From positions 248,001-312,000 of the forward strand of contig JAJKFH010002749.1 in assembly GCA_023333565.1 (NCBI GenBank): DNA of 64,000 nt, read 5' to 3'. The DNA is from Puffinus mauretanicus (taxonomy: Eukaryota; Chordata; Aves; Procellariiformes; Procellariidae). Made by a program: the position numbers and the translations under genes. Shown here piece by piece: positions 49,501 through 61,205 of this stretch (positions are counted from its first letter, which is position 1; every line of letters begins with the position of its first letter). The notes under the pieces are model-generated. The model ran no database searches. It was not told where the DNA came from and saw only the letters and a list, made by a program, of their open reading frames with translations.

Positions 49501-52500
49501 TTTGTGGGCTGTCACTCACACGCTACTCTAACGGTCTTTCTCCTACCGAGGTCCCTGTGTGGCTGTTCAGCCGTGTTGTCACCTCCAGCTCTGTCTATTG
49601 CTTTTGCTAACAGAGACAACTGCCCTAAAGAAGAAACCAGCTCTCCTCGCTCACTGTAACATCGGTACAACCCTGTCTTCTCCCTGCAACTCGTGCTCAA
49701 GCTCTCTCTTCTCCCTCAATCTGTGTAACATCAGTGACTGCATCTACTTGCAGACTCCATGGAAACTCTCACTATTACAGACATCTAAAATGCCACTGAT
49801 TTGAAACAAAATAACAAAAAAAATCCAGCAAACAAAATCAACAAAAAAACCCTGGGAGTTGTAGAAGAGCAGCTGAAGAGAGAAGTGAGAAGCCAGTGGG
49901 TGGACATGAGAATGAGGAGGTAAAAGGCTTTATTAGGGAAAAACTAGGGAACCCTTAAGTAAAGTGACAAAAAGAACAATGCCTTGAAGGGCTCATGAGA
50001 CATCACAAGCTGTGCTCTTCAGTAGCATATCGTCATGTCTTCTACCAAGTGCATTTATTTAGGCACTCCTCTCTCTCCCAGTGCCCCGTCAATTATCTGA
50101 ATTTGTCACACTCAACCTAATTGGCTCGGAAAACTTTCATATTACACATGCACACTCATATTCCCCCAGCCCCTTTTCCACCCCTGTGTTTTTTAAAGAG
50201 GATTAGAGTTTCAATGGAAGGGACCCCTGGACGGACTCATGGCTCTATGAAAATGCTGATCCTCAGCCCCTCTGTGAAGGTTTTGCTCTAATGGTTGTGT
50301 GCATCCAATAAAGCCACACATTTATAGTCCTGTGACTTAGACTCTGCTAAACCACACTTCATGATTATATCTTAAAGGGTGTTGTTAAAGGAGATCTGTA
50401 TCATTAATCCATTTTACAACTGGAGAGATGGGGATTGCAGGGAAATTTATTGTCTGTTGCCATAGCGTCAGGAACAGGCTCAACAGCAAGCTTCTTCCGA
50501 GCACTCATAATCTGATCCCAGGATTGGCTTTGATCTCCCAGTGAAGACCCCACAAAGCTCACTGCTCCAGGCATCTACTGCCTCTTGTTTCTGCCTGCTT
50601 CACCTGCGAGTGTCCTGCCTGGGTACTGTTCCCTCAAGACCTAAGAAGGAAGACATGTGGTCTGAGCATGCAAGAAGAAATTAAGCTCCCAGTGTAAATG
50701 TACTCTGGAGCCTCAAGACTCCTCCCCACAGACACAGAAGATTTCTTTCTTCCTTGCTGCTTCACAACTATCAGTTTTCATTTAGGCAACGGCCAGCTCA
50801 GAGCCTGGCATAAATGGGAACAGTGAGGTTTGATTTGTCCCCGACACAGTGACCTGTTTCTCATTGTGGAGGTTCTTCAGTGGCAAGAAGGGAGACCTAC
50901 AGTAGTTTAAGCTGCTGCAGCAGTTTAGGTTAGAAGCAGCACACCCAAATACAGCTTGAGCCCTGCTGAAAGGCAGCCAGTTAATGCAGAACGTGCATTG
51001 TTTCACAGTGAACTTCAGATCCAAGGCAGACAGAAGGATAAGGTCAGGCAAACTATGTCCTGCGGCTGCCTAGAGAATTGACATCAGAGCTCTGGGGTAT
51101 ATCTATCCTATTACAATAAACTCAATGTGTGTATAAATCTTGTAAACCTTTATTTGCTGAACTAAAGCCTTAATTTGCTGAAATAAAGCCCTAATTTCAT
51201 TATTTAGCTGCCCACTGTGAGGTGTCACCATGCTTTAAATTAAGCTGTCAGCAGAAGCTGATCTGCGCCATTTGTTAACTGCAAATTATGCAGGTCCAAA
51301 GTAAAAGCCACTGGTAACAAATTCATGAAGTACGCTGCATTTCTAAATATCTGAAGAGAGAGGCTACTCACGTGTTATCAGGGCTTCGCAGGTACACAAC
51401 TTAATCACATGGATTAGAAACCTAATATAATGAAATGCAACACAGTACACTAGTCAGTCTGCCAAACTGAGTCAGGGAGGTCTGAATCCATGATCCTGGA
51501 GGTATGATAGCAGCTGTATATAAACAGACTAAATCCTTGACTGAAACCATTCACTAAATAATGCTAAAATAATTTATAACCTCCATTTGCAATACAAATG
51601 ACGAAGTAGAACACAGAAGCAAGATGGCAAGATGCTAACAAGGTACTGAACGGCAAATTATCACAAGACAGGGTGAATAAAAATACAAAAGGCTGTGTGT
51701 ACTCAAGTTGGGAGACAGGGAGAAGAGGCAGAGGCCCAAGAAACAACCACTCTTAACCCCTGGTTTCTCAAAGGTCCAGCATGTAAATGGTGAATTTTGG
51801 CAGCAGAATTTCCTAATAAAACTGCTGGGAGGGGTGGGGAGAGGAGGGAGGAGACATGATGTGACTAAAGAATAGCAGTGCAGCACCAATATTTTAGACA
51901 GAAAAAACTGCTCCAAAGCAATTGCACACCACTTGTTTGACCTGAAAATCTTCAAAATAAATGTCTGTGGAAGCAGCTATAAAAGATAAAGAGGAAGATG
52001 GAACAAATTGCAACATATATCAAAGTCTGATGTTTCCAAGCTAAGCCAGCTTTTTTTTCACTGATAAAGGAATTGATTTTCTAAACACAGCGCACATAGC
52101 AGGTTTCACCAATCTAGGCTGCAGTAAAGGACTTGATGTATGCTGAAGCAAGTTGAGAGGCAGCCCTTCGCCACAAAAGCAAATGTCTACCACCGTGCAG
52201 AATCCATGCCTGGGCCAGGAAGCATGAAGAAATTTTGGTTCTGCTTCCTGTGGACAAAGAACCATGGAGGGATTTAAGACAAAGCTCAACATTCAAGGTC
52301 CCCCCTAAACTCAGGAGGGGAGAATCTTAGAAACCAATAGCTGCTGAGGGCTTGAGGAAAACAAGGAGAGAATAAGCAGAGAGCATAGTAGGCAAGATAA
52401 GAAAAATCAAGGAAAAGAAACACAGGGCTTTGCCAACATTCCAGAAGAGTTGCAGGTTTTTGGTTTTGCTTAATTCTTTGCTCCACTATCAACGTGCAAA

Positions 52501-55500
52501 AAAGTGCTTCATTCTGTATACATGAAGAAAAAGCAAGAGGGGAGAAGGCTCAAGTCTAGCAACTAAATCCAAAAGATCCCATGGAGACAATATGACAAGG
52601 GTGCTTATCTTTCACATCACCAAAAGAGTCTGGAGTTTCCCTTTTTGCTTCTCTTTCCTTACAAAACCTAAGTGAATGTTCAGTGAAATATCTATAACTT
52701 TCTGCTTGTCTTGTGAAAAGCACATTTAGGCTACTATTCTTAAAACCCCATCTCTTCCCAGCAAGTTACAGAGTCAGGGAGGGAGAAAAAGCATCTTTGC
52801 TTTTCTAAAATTTGGGAATAGCAGCTCTCAAAAGCTCTCTATGATGTGCCTTGCAGGGTCAGGAAGTCGTGTTCATTTTTCCTGACACGTGAGCACCCAG
52901 ACACATTGAAGGATTTTTCTCATCCTTTTCAGTAATACCAACTGTAATGACTTAAAGGCAATAATCCAAGGAGTTCAATCACTACTTTTTGCAGGTACTC
53001 ACTTAAGACTCTTGCTCACACATCTGGGCCAAAAGAAATCATCAGATGTGGATATTCCAATGAATTTGTACCAAGACTAAATTGGCAGCAAACTTCTTTG
53101 CAACAAGCCAGACTGCTTGCTAGGGTATCTTGGAAGACAACCTACTTAATCAGCTTTGTAACTTATGGCCCTCAAGCTTAGCAAGAGAAATGCTAAACGC
53201 AAGGAAATCCACGTATGAGCAACCTGGTAGTCTCTCCAGAGCCAAGCATCCAGGTAGCCTCTTTTTGGAGTAAGCAGCTGTATGGAGCTAACTTCCCTGA
53301 TCACCCAGCACGGGCTACAGCTGCTCAGTCCATGTCACGTTTTCAAAATGCAGGTGGAATGTCGAGGAAAAAGTGCAGTTATTTTTAGTTCCTTTCACAA
53401 ATTATTTCAGCCACTTTTCAACAAACTCCACTTCTCTCATTTTACTGCAGATGCGAGGAGAAGGTTTCAGAAGCAAACAAGCAAACAATCAGTGTAGTTT
53501 AAGATACGACAAACACTTTAAGCCGTTTCTAATAACGGTAACTTCATTTTTCTCAGGAAAACAAATACAGCTGCAAAGCCAAGATTGATTTCTCTAGCAA
53601 GGTTCATATCCTACTACTCTCTGAGAGTCCACTGTACTATCGCTACCCCCTTCTCTTCCACCAGAAGAGAAACAATAGCATGAATGCTTAAGAATATAAG
53701 AAAACATATAGAGCAAGTGCTTAGCCTCCATGGTCTAAGCTCTTTCAGTGCTGACCCCGCAGGCAAGAGTATTTGATTAGGGCTTTGCAACATGCCGAAT
53801 GTGCTGGAACAGTCAAACAGCCCTGAGTGGCCCAGTGGACTCTGGTACCCTGCTTCTCTCTTAATGGCAGTTTACTATCCATCAATATATCCTAGAGGTT
53901 ATGTGAAGTTCAAGGGTATTTTACTTTTAACTGCATTCCCATGTCTTTTGTTTTCATCAGCAGCACACAGGCCAGGCCTGAGTAGTGAACTACAGGTGGA
54001 TTGTCTCCACCCCCAGTACGGCAGAAGGTAAAAAACCATTTCACTTCCTGACTTCCATGCATAAAGCAGGAGGCACACAGAGAGGAGAGGGAGAAAGAAA
54101 AACATGGCTCTTCCTCCTTTGCAGCATGTATTTGCTGCTGATGAAAACCTTAACACAGGATAAGACTTTCAACTCCATGCTCTGAGCAAGTATCCCTGCC
54201 TGCAGCCAGGGCTGTGCTCCATGGACGCAATACAACCCTTGCCACAGTCACAGCAGACTTTCTTCTTCCAGATAAAGCTCAAAAATTCAGCAGTGACAGG
54301 GAAGAAGCGATCCAGATATTTTCAGCTTTTTTTCCCATCGCTTCTTTTAACTCAAGCTGTGAATTCAGATCCAGCTCTCTGTAAGATGCAGTGTGTAAAG
54401 ATGCTTTAACTCTAAGCGTATACAGGGAGGGAGGTGCCATGATGCTCTGTGGGCAAAGCCCCTCTTGGTCAGTGGGCAGCCATATTTACCGCTGGTCCAT
54501 GCCAGCAGCGAGACAAGCCATCCCATCCCATGCATGAACTTGGGACTTCTCATGAACGAGTAAGAAGGAGGGAAGCTAGAGCCCCTTGCACGTGCAGTTC
54601 AGAGCTGCCCCCTCCTCACTCTGCTGCTACAAGGAAGTAATAAGTGAGCGACCAGCCCTCCTTTATCTCTAAAGACCGAGGGGTGCGGTTTGGGCAGCCT
54701 TAAATGGCTGTGAATTGGGAAGCCTTCAGAGGACAGCCAGATTCCCTGTCAGTGCCACAGCAGAAACGCACGCCGCAATGCTGTTCCTCTTCCTGCTCCA
54801 AAAGAACCATTGGGATGATCCCCTCAGTAAGGTCTCATAGACATTTTTTCCACTAATCAACAGTGTGAAAAAGGCACAGCGGTTTGCAAGCACCATATAA
54901 AGCAACCTCCAAATGGTTTAGGGACAGAACTTCATTTATTTCTCAGTGATTAACTCAATGAAACTCTAACAATAACCAAATACAATAAAAATAAGAATGT
55001 TATTTTGAAGTGAGCTCTGGGCTTTTTTACACTGTGCTCAGCTGAACGTTGTGTGGCAGAGCTATGGATGTTAAAATTAGAGCTGAAAAGAAAAATGCCA
55101 AAGAGATGGGCTGGTGAGGACCAATTTGTAAGTTAAATGGATAGCTTACACAGAATAGCAATGATGGAATTATTCATACGAGGATTTGATTGGCATAACC
55201 TTTCTTCAAGGGTCCAGAAGAAGCATTAAGCTCAGCAGAACAGGATATAAGCCAGCTCCAGACAGGCTGATACGGCACATTTTGAACGTTACCTTGCAAA
55301 TCCCAAGAGGGACTATCCCTCTAAGGTGGAAGACGTCTGCAAAGATTTCACAGCTTAATTAATTTTGTGGTGTAGATTATTAGGATGTTTCAGTCTGTTT
55401 CGGTGCAAACAGGGACTGAGCTTGAAGTACTCGGGATGCTTACCTATAAAACGTATTATTCTTCGAAGCAGTGGGTTCAGGTAACAGCACTCTCCAGTCA

Positions 55501-55576
55501 AAATAGTTTTCTCTTGAATAATTAGGGTTTCTCGGGTTGACTTTATGAAATACATGGATATCTCACCAATAAAAAT
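34539..55576 (-). CDS. PLPPR1: Phospholipid phosphatase-related protein type 1 (PLPPR1/LPPR1/PRG-3), 3' five coding exons
   Basis: A six-pass plasma-membrane protein of the lipid phosphate phosphatase superfamily, enriched in brain, that promotes filopodia and neurite growth and is thought to lack phosphatase activity. Exons in transcript order: 55576-55444, 45769-45519, 38819-38643, 36689-36558 and 34571-34539. All have GT/AG junctions and the phases join. They code for 241 residues plus stop, corresponding to human residues 85-325. The first 84 codons are not in the window, so the gene continues past 64000. The degenerate catalytic motifs support a non-enzymatic role: the C1-equivalent reads QVVTGNLAP with the Lys and Arg gone; C2 is FPSKHA (PSGH in active enzymes); C3 is NRVSEYRNHCSDV. 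The C-terminus NHSASMTEVT is family-specific. No frameshift was seen. Confidence 0.97.
34572..36557 (-). other. PLPPR1: PLPPR1 last intron
   Basis: A 1,986-bp intron between the tail exon and the terminal exon. No other exon-like sequence is recognised. Short frames near 35036-35365 carry no domain. Confidence 0.85.
36558..36689 (-). CDS. PLPPR1: PLPPR1 exon for end of TM6 and cytoplasmic tail
   Basis: 132 bases, 44 codons, beginning GICVVHNFKG and ending ESPLETLSAQ. It includes the Pro/Lys-rich tail segment APSKPKPEDPRG. The acceptor is ACACAG and the donor CAG|GTACTG. Phase 0 on both sides. If the donor is not used, translation adds only Val-Leu and stops (TAA at 36551-36549). Confidence 0.94.
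36690..38642 (-). other. PLPPR1: PLPPR1 intron between TM5-TM6 exon and tail exon
   Basis: A 1,953-bp intron. It includes a GC-balanced patch at about 37160-37640 with open frames on both strands (up to 116 codons), none with a recognisable domain. Confidence 0.85.
38643..38819 (-). CDS. PLPPR1: PLPPR1 exon for TM5-TM6 with degenerate C3 motif
   Basis: 177 bases, 59 codons, from MYITSTIKTK to LGSAVALFL, phase 0 on both sides. The acceptor is TTTGTTTCAG and the donor CTG|GTAAGC. It contains the C3-equivalent NRVSEYRNHCSDV, which keeps the His and Asp of the phosphatase motif, and two hydrophobic helices. Confidence 0.96.
38820..45518 (-). other. PLPPR1: PLPPR1 intron between TM3-TM4 and TM5-TM6 exons
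   Basis: A 6,699-bp intron. It contains a TG/TA-rich microsatellite (42251-42311), a perfect 8-bp hairpin ATGTTCTA-TTG-TAGAACAT at 42533-42551, and a GC-balanced patch at about 40085-40380 with a 117-codon + strand frame of no known family. Confidence 0.85.
42251..42311. repeat. TG/TA-rich microsatellite
   Basis: A mixture of CATACATATG, (TG)n, (TA)n and ATGCAAATATATGCATATAT. It is imperfect and probably unstable in length. Confidence 0.85.
45519..45769 (-). CDS. PLPPR1: PLPPR1 exon for TM3-TM4 with degenerate C1 and C2 motifs
   Basis: 251 bases, entering in phase 1 from the previous exon (split Gly codon) and leaving in phase 0 after ALYAT. The acceptor is TTTCCTCACAG and the donor ACA|GTGAGT. 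It encodes VFAFGLFATDIFVNAGQVV, the Cys-containing extracellular loop (VCKPNYTGNDCRAHHQF) with an NYT glycosylation sequon, and ARRSFPSKHAALS. Confidence 0.96.
46973..46997. repeat. A-run
   Basis: Seventeen A, then a G and seven more A. There is no retroposed element body recognised immediately upstream. Confidence 0.85.
51151..51190. repeat. 20-bp tandem duplication
   Basis: TATTTGCTGAACTAAAGCCT (51151-51170) is followed directly by TAATTTGCTGAAATAAAGCC, differing at a few positions. It lies within a PLPPR1 intron. Confidence 0.75.
55444..55576 (-). CDS. PLPPR1: PLPPR1 exon for TM2 end and intracellular loop
   Basis: 133 bases, entering in phase 0 (IFIGEISMYF) and leaving in phase 1 after RRIIRFI and the first base of a Gly codon. 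The acceptor is TTTCCTGGCAG and the donor ATAG|GTAAGC. This is the most 5' coding exon in the window. Confidence 0.95.
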
Positions 55577-56993
55577 CTGCCAGGAAAGGGAAAGAAACGG
55601 AAGGTTAAAAATGACATGAGCAAACATTAAAACATGGGTGTCTGGTTCCAGCCCCCAGAAACTACTACACAGCAGTGTGTCTGTGGGACATTGCACTTCC
55701 ACAGCGCTTATTCACTTGAGATGAACTGACGTAGATCCAGCTCCCAGCCAAGAAAAAGATCTGTCATTCTTGCACTCAGTGGCAAGACACAGCAAATATT
55801 AGACCTTCTTACACTAATTCCTGGAATACAGGGGGCAAACAGAGCTTTAATGAATACTGTGCATCACAGAAGCTCCCATTTTTATTGAGATTGGCTCGGG
55901 ATTTGTCATGTCCCGCTATTAGCATTTAAAATTTACTGACAGTATAGACTTCGCAGATGGAAGGCTTCTAGACATCCAGGGAAGTGGAAAGTAATGCTGC
56001 AGACTTCCACCCCAACATTTTACCAGAAAGCCTCAGCAGTATTGGATGCTTCCTGCAGCCTCCACACCTTCTTAAACTTATATTCGTCTAAGTCTGCCGG
56101 CTAGGTTACAGAGCTCCTGCCAACTTTGAAAGGAAATTTAGATGAAGGACATCCCTGCAATGAAAATTGATCTGAAGTCACAAAACTTTTGGGGAGGTCA
56201 GTGAAAATTCTGGACAAATACATCCTGTTTGTGCTAATGAAGTAAAAAGTGCAAGGGTATGTGTGCAGCACGGCCAATGACCCCTACTGTTACATTGCTA
56301 GCATGGTCCCTGCCGTAGCTGGGCCTGCTGACAGAAGTCTCTCAGAAAACGCCCGCGAGGAAAGCTGCATGCAGCCACTGCTATTACGCAGAAGGAATTC
56401 AGCCATTTGGCCACAGCTTGCACATGCCAGCTAGTCTGAGGGCCAGAGGCCTGTTTTACTTACTAAATGTCCTGGTTTATTTATTAAAACATCAAAAATG
56501 AAGCTTCCAGGGATCCATTGATCTTGATGTTATCTGTGCTTATGTATTACGTATTTTTTTGTGATCAGAACATTCATGCTTTCTACAAAAATGATAACTG
56601 CTTCCCATAGGAGTAGGATCAGTATTTCCTAAGCACTCAGAATTTAAGTCTGTTGCACAGAGGTCTATCTGCCCTAGCTAAAGCTGGACAGAATTTGATC
56701 ACAGGCTTTAGCGGCAGCGATGGTCCACTCACAGCGGGCACTTCTTAAAATTCCACCTAGCATGTTTTGTCAGGAGGCTTCAGAAGGGGAAACTTGAAGC
56801 TTTTTAGAAAGACAGAGTTTGTAATGAAAGTCTTCAGAAAAAAAAAAAAAACAAAAACAACAAAACAGTCTGAAATGGAAGAAATGAGCTCTTAAAAGTG
56901 TAGCACTCAAAAGAATTAATTTAATACATTACTATAGGACACACAAGAGGAATCCATAGTGCTAGGGAACGGTCAGAGAAATGCATAACAAAA

Positions 56994-57020
56994 GTGTGTG
57001 CGCACACATACATGCACACA
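56994..57020. repeat. TG/CA alternating purine-pyrimidine tract
   Basis: GTGTGTGCGCACACATACATGCACACA: alternating purine-pyrimidine over the whole length, with a self-complementary GTGTGTGCGCACAC centre. Such a tract can adopt Z-DNA. Confidence 0.8.
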
Positions 57021-59900
57021 GACACCCAGAGTTAGGATAAATGTCAAGAAACTAGTCTTAGTTCACTTTGACTGCTGGAATGCTATGTTGTTTCAAGGGC
57101 AACAATTTATCCTTATTAAGCCAGATGAGCATCCTTATTGATTATTGACATTCAAGACGAGTATGCTCAACCTCTTTATAATTCTAACGGCTGATGGCAA
57201 GAGATGTGGAGTTGTAAAATGTATGTCGATAATGGCATGTGGGGGTGGGAGCCGATGCATGGAAGCCACACTGAAATATTGCCTTTATCCCGTTTCACTC
57301 CATCTGCTCTTAACAGAATTGGCAAGCAGTTCAATAAGCTCAGCTCACTAACTACGGGGCTGGGAATTAAGAAAAAGACCATCTGCACTAAAGCAGTTTA
57401 AAAGTGACACTCTCTTTCAAACCGTTTATTATTTGAATTATGATAATGTTCAGAAGTTTGAATTAATGCTTTGGCTCTCTGTCTGCCTGGGGCTGTACAT
57501 ACACATTGAGAGACAATTCACACCCTGAGGAAATTCTATTCTGTGAAGACATGGGTTAGTGGACGTTAAAAAACCGAAACTTTTCAAATAAGACAGACTT
57601 AGGTATAAAACATATCAATAATCCTCCTTTAACAATATATCCATTTTTAAAGTTCCTTTGCATCAGAAGTTAACTGAGTATTTTCCCACTTCAATTCTCA
57701 TCTTTATTTCTATAAATTTAGCTGTCTGGCATACTCCTAACAACTCCCATGTGGATAGATTAGTTCCACTTAGATTTAGGAGTAAATCTTGCCAGGCTAT
57801 AAATCTGTTCAATTCCATTACACTGATTTAAGCAGAGCTATTCCAGATTTCCTATAGTGTAACAGATCAAAATGTGATTTTTTAAGCCAACAGTGCCTTT
57901 GGTTTAATACAGCGTTTAGGTGTATAGTAATAACGCCGTATTTGTGAGGTGATAGAAGATGATTCAGCATAACTGGGCTATTCTTATGGTGCCATCTCTG
58001 GGACTGAATTTAGTTGCCTGAATTTGAGGATTTTGTTTACTTGTATGTTTAATGTGGGGTCTAGAAAGTGAGCCTTGCTGTTCTCTAAAAATGCAATGGG
58101 GGCCTGAGTACCTAGTTCTGATAGCTAATCTAGTTGTGCAAAATTGAATGGCTGAATAGCTCCTCAGAGAACTGATTTTTTTTTTCTCCAGGCATTTCTG
58201 AAGTCAAGTAGCTCCACTGATTCTCATGATTTAAAACCTGATGATTCCGCATGAGCAGGGTCCGCATCCAGCCAAGTTGTCCAGCTGGCCTCCCAAAATC
58301 AATCACTGACACTGTTAAGTACCTTAGCTTCTGCCAGAACAGAATCAGCACCCCAGGAATTGGTACAATTCAGTTCTAAATCTGAAATCTAAATATAGAT
58401 ACACAGATATGGATGGAAAAAGAAAACAGCAAGCAAACTACTTATTTCCGTTTGGGAAAACAATGCAAGGTTAATGCACTGTTGTATCATACAGGCTTAA
58501 TTAGTGAGTAGAAATGGCAAGAAAATTGCACTGGAGGTTGGGGACTGACAGCACAGGTGATCTGCAGTCTGAGGTTACGTAGGCAATAGGGAAGCAAAGG
58601 GAGTGCCACTAGATGTGATTTTGTTCTTGATTTCCCGAATGCAATAGCAGCTCAACTACACTGAGGTTATGTTGCTTGGACACTCTTGCTCACATTCCTT
58701 TTCATATTACTATAAGGTAAAAATACTACAATTATGCCCCAAAGCCCCAGTATGAATTAGAAATACCTACCCAGCAGTCATTTTTCTTCTACTGATTTCA
58801 ACCTGTCCATTAAGAAAACTTCCTCAATTTGTCCTGCCTTCCCATTATTGGGTGTCACCAAATACTTGCTCCTCAACATTCAGCTCTCAAAAACCTCTAC
58901 TGCACATGCTTTACTTATTTCCTGGCTCCTCCTGAGCAAAGAGATGGATGAAATGATCTGTCCCATTTTCCCCTTCAACAGCCTTTTGTCCATGACAGAT
59001 TTGGAAATGATAGTCCTTCAACTTGTGAACTGGCATTTTCAGACAGTGAAATATCACATCTTCTCCTTTCAAGTTCTCAGCACAACACGAGCACCCAATA
59101 TTCCCTGCACTCCTGTACTGATTACCAACAGTTTGTTAATTTAATTACCAATTTAAAGGGACATGGAATCTTTATCTTTTCTTTTAATTTTTTTTCCTAT
59201 AACACCTTCTGATAAGCTCACAGTCTCCTTGCCAAATGATTCTTCGCACAACTGCATTCTAAAAATAGATTGGGGTAAACATCAAGAAGAGCTGTCTCTG
59301 TAAGGATAAACTAAGATAAACTGTCCAGGAATGAATCTGGATTACAACCGAGATGAGGTTGCAGAAGAGTGGCATCCTGGAGCGGCACTCCTGCAGAAAC
59401 TGTGCAGTGGGGTGAGGGTGGGGGGCAGCCTTGAGGAGTTATATTCAATTTAGAAAAGTAATTATTGATGGTGCTGACAGCCTAGGATGGGTCCAACTTT
59501 AAGACTTTTGTTCCTTTAACTAGTTTCTCTCATTCAGGACATTAGCCTTATACCTCAATTCAAACCCTCTAGCAAAGCTGAGGACCGCACCCCTGCTTCA
59601 CTCCCCTACCACGCTAGCAGCCAAAATCCTCCTCCTTAGTCACATTTCTCCAAACGCCTGTGCATACAGAGTGCTACAATCCGGTTCCTCCTGAGCACAG
59701 ACTGGCTCATCACCAGTCATGCTGCCCCAGTCTTGCCTCCTTTTTTCGCCACCTCCCTTTGAAAACTCACTACAACTTAGATTCACTGCAACTTAGTCAA
59801 ACTGCTCGGCCCCTCTTCTCCGACGGGGTCTGGCCTGACTGCCTCCATGCAGTCCCACATCGCTGCTGGCAGAAGCCGCATCTCAACAGCCCTCCTGCCT

Positions 59901-59920
59901 CTCACTCACTCACTCACTCA
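59901..59920. repeat. CTCA tetranucleotide repeat
   Basis: Five exact CTCA units in an intron of PLPPR1. Confidence 0.9.
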
Positions 59921-60926
59921 GGGGCGACAAATGGGAAAACACTATTTTTCTGTTTTTTTCACACTTTCAATGAACACTGGGGTTGTGTGAAAGTTGCCAC
60001 AGACAGTTTTCGTTTCAGCTGCCATTCCACGCGGATAAAGGAGGAGCGTCGGCCAGGGTGCACAGAAGAGATGCAGGAAGCACAGCTGTGCCCGGGACTG
60101 CCTGAAGTCTCCCTGTGAGACAACACCCTTCTGCTGCTTCCCGTGAAAAAGCACCACGGATGGCATTTCTGATCCCAGCAAGAAGATGGAGAACCCATGA
60201 ATTATGTGAAGTACAGCTGTCTGTCTTTTCTGTATATAATATTCTGACTTCTGGGAGTTTTTAGATCTTTCAACTTGTTTACTCTAACAGCATCCTTGTG
60301 ACACAGTCAACCCTTGTTAACACCACTTTATACACGGCAACCACACCCAGAGACATCCTATTACACACAAAAATCTCTGGCAGCAAACAAAACTGAACCT
60401 GAGTCTCGGGACGTCTTGCTGTCTGTTCTGGGCAGGTTTCAGCAAGCTGTATGACATTTCCTGAATCCTCTGTACGAATGTGTGTGGCTGCATTTTTAAT
60501 GTAACAAATAAAAAGAGCTAAATTAATCAAGCCTGCAGCATTCAAACAGCAGCCGACGGGAGGAGCAGATACAAGGAAGGCACTGGCTGTGAGACAAGCT
60601 GTGTGCAGAGCACTCAAAAACAGAGAATATAGGCAGATGAGGGTTATGGGGCTCAGCCCCAATCAGCCAGTTTCAAAACGACTCTGCAAACTCTAAAGCA
60701 GGCCTGTCCACCAAAAGGTGACCTTTGCAAAGTGCTCCAGCAGGTGTTTCATCAGCGCTGGCTTGCACTGGGCCAAAAGCAATTCTGCCCTTCTGCATCA
60801 CGCTGTATCTGAGGACTGCGTGAGCACAGCTGCCTCTTCAGGCTCTACACAGGAGCTCATGGCTCCATTCATCTCTCATTAGTTAAATAGCAGAAAATTT
60901 TCACTAGCAGTAGAGAATGCAGAGGC

Positions 60927-61205
60927 ACAGAATCACACAGTGATTTAGGTGGGAGGGGGCCCCGGAGGCCTCCAGCCCAACCCCTACTCAGACGGCAGCC
61001 TCGAGCAGCCGTGTTACGAACGTCTTCAGGAACGGAGATCCCACGGCCTCGAGGGGGGCATTGTTTCAGTGTTTGACTACTGCCATTGTGAAAAGATTTT
61101 TCCTAATATTTAATCAGTTTCTCTTCTTGCAGCTTGTGTCCATTGCAGGGTTACCTCTTGTGCTTTGAACAGTCTGTCTCCATCTTCTCTACAGTCCCCA
61201 CTAAA
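60927..61205 (-). mobile_element. CR1 LINE 3' fragment
   Basis: The + strand reads as reverse-complement CR1: AGAATCACACAGTGATTTAG at the 3' terminal end, CCTCCAGCCCAACCCCTACT, CATTGTTTCAGTGTTTGACT, GTGAAAAGATTTTTCCTAAT, ATTTAATC, and CTTGTGTCCATTGCAGGGTT. These follow the usual order of the CR1 3' region. It is diverged and non-coding. It lies in an intron of PLPPR1, in the same orientation as the gene. Confidence 0.85.

Larger units (their letters stand above)
45770..55443 (-). other. PLPPR1: PLPPR1 intron between TM2 and TM3 exons
   Basis: A 9,674-bp intron with an A-run (46973-46997), a near-exact 20-base tandem duplication (51151-51190) and a GC-richer patch at about 47210-47450. No exon, RNA gene or clear transposon body is recognised. 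Confidence 0.8.

Noticed and set aside
59660..60118. 152-codon + strand frame in a PLPPR1 intron, with partner frames on the - strand
   Set aside because: No domain, a Ser/His/Leu/Pro-rich chance translation, no splice sites consistent with a gene, and it is antisense to PLPPR1.
60279..60662. 127-codon - strand hydrophobic frame considered as a possible upstream PLPPR1 exon
   Set aside because: It does not match the expected first 84 residues of PLPPR1 and is not bounded by an exon-like donor in the needed phase.
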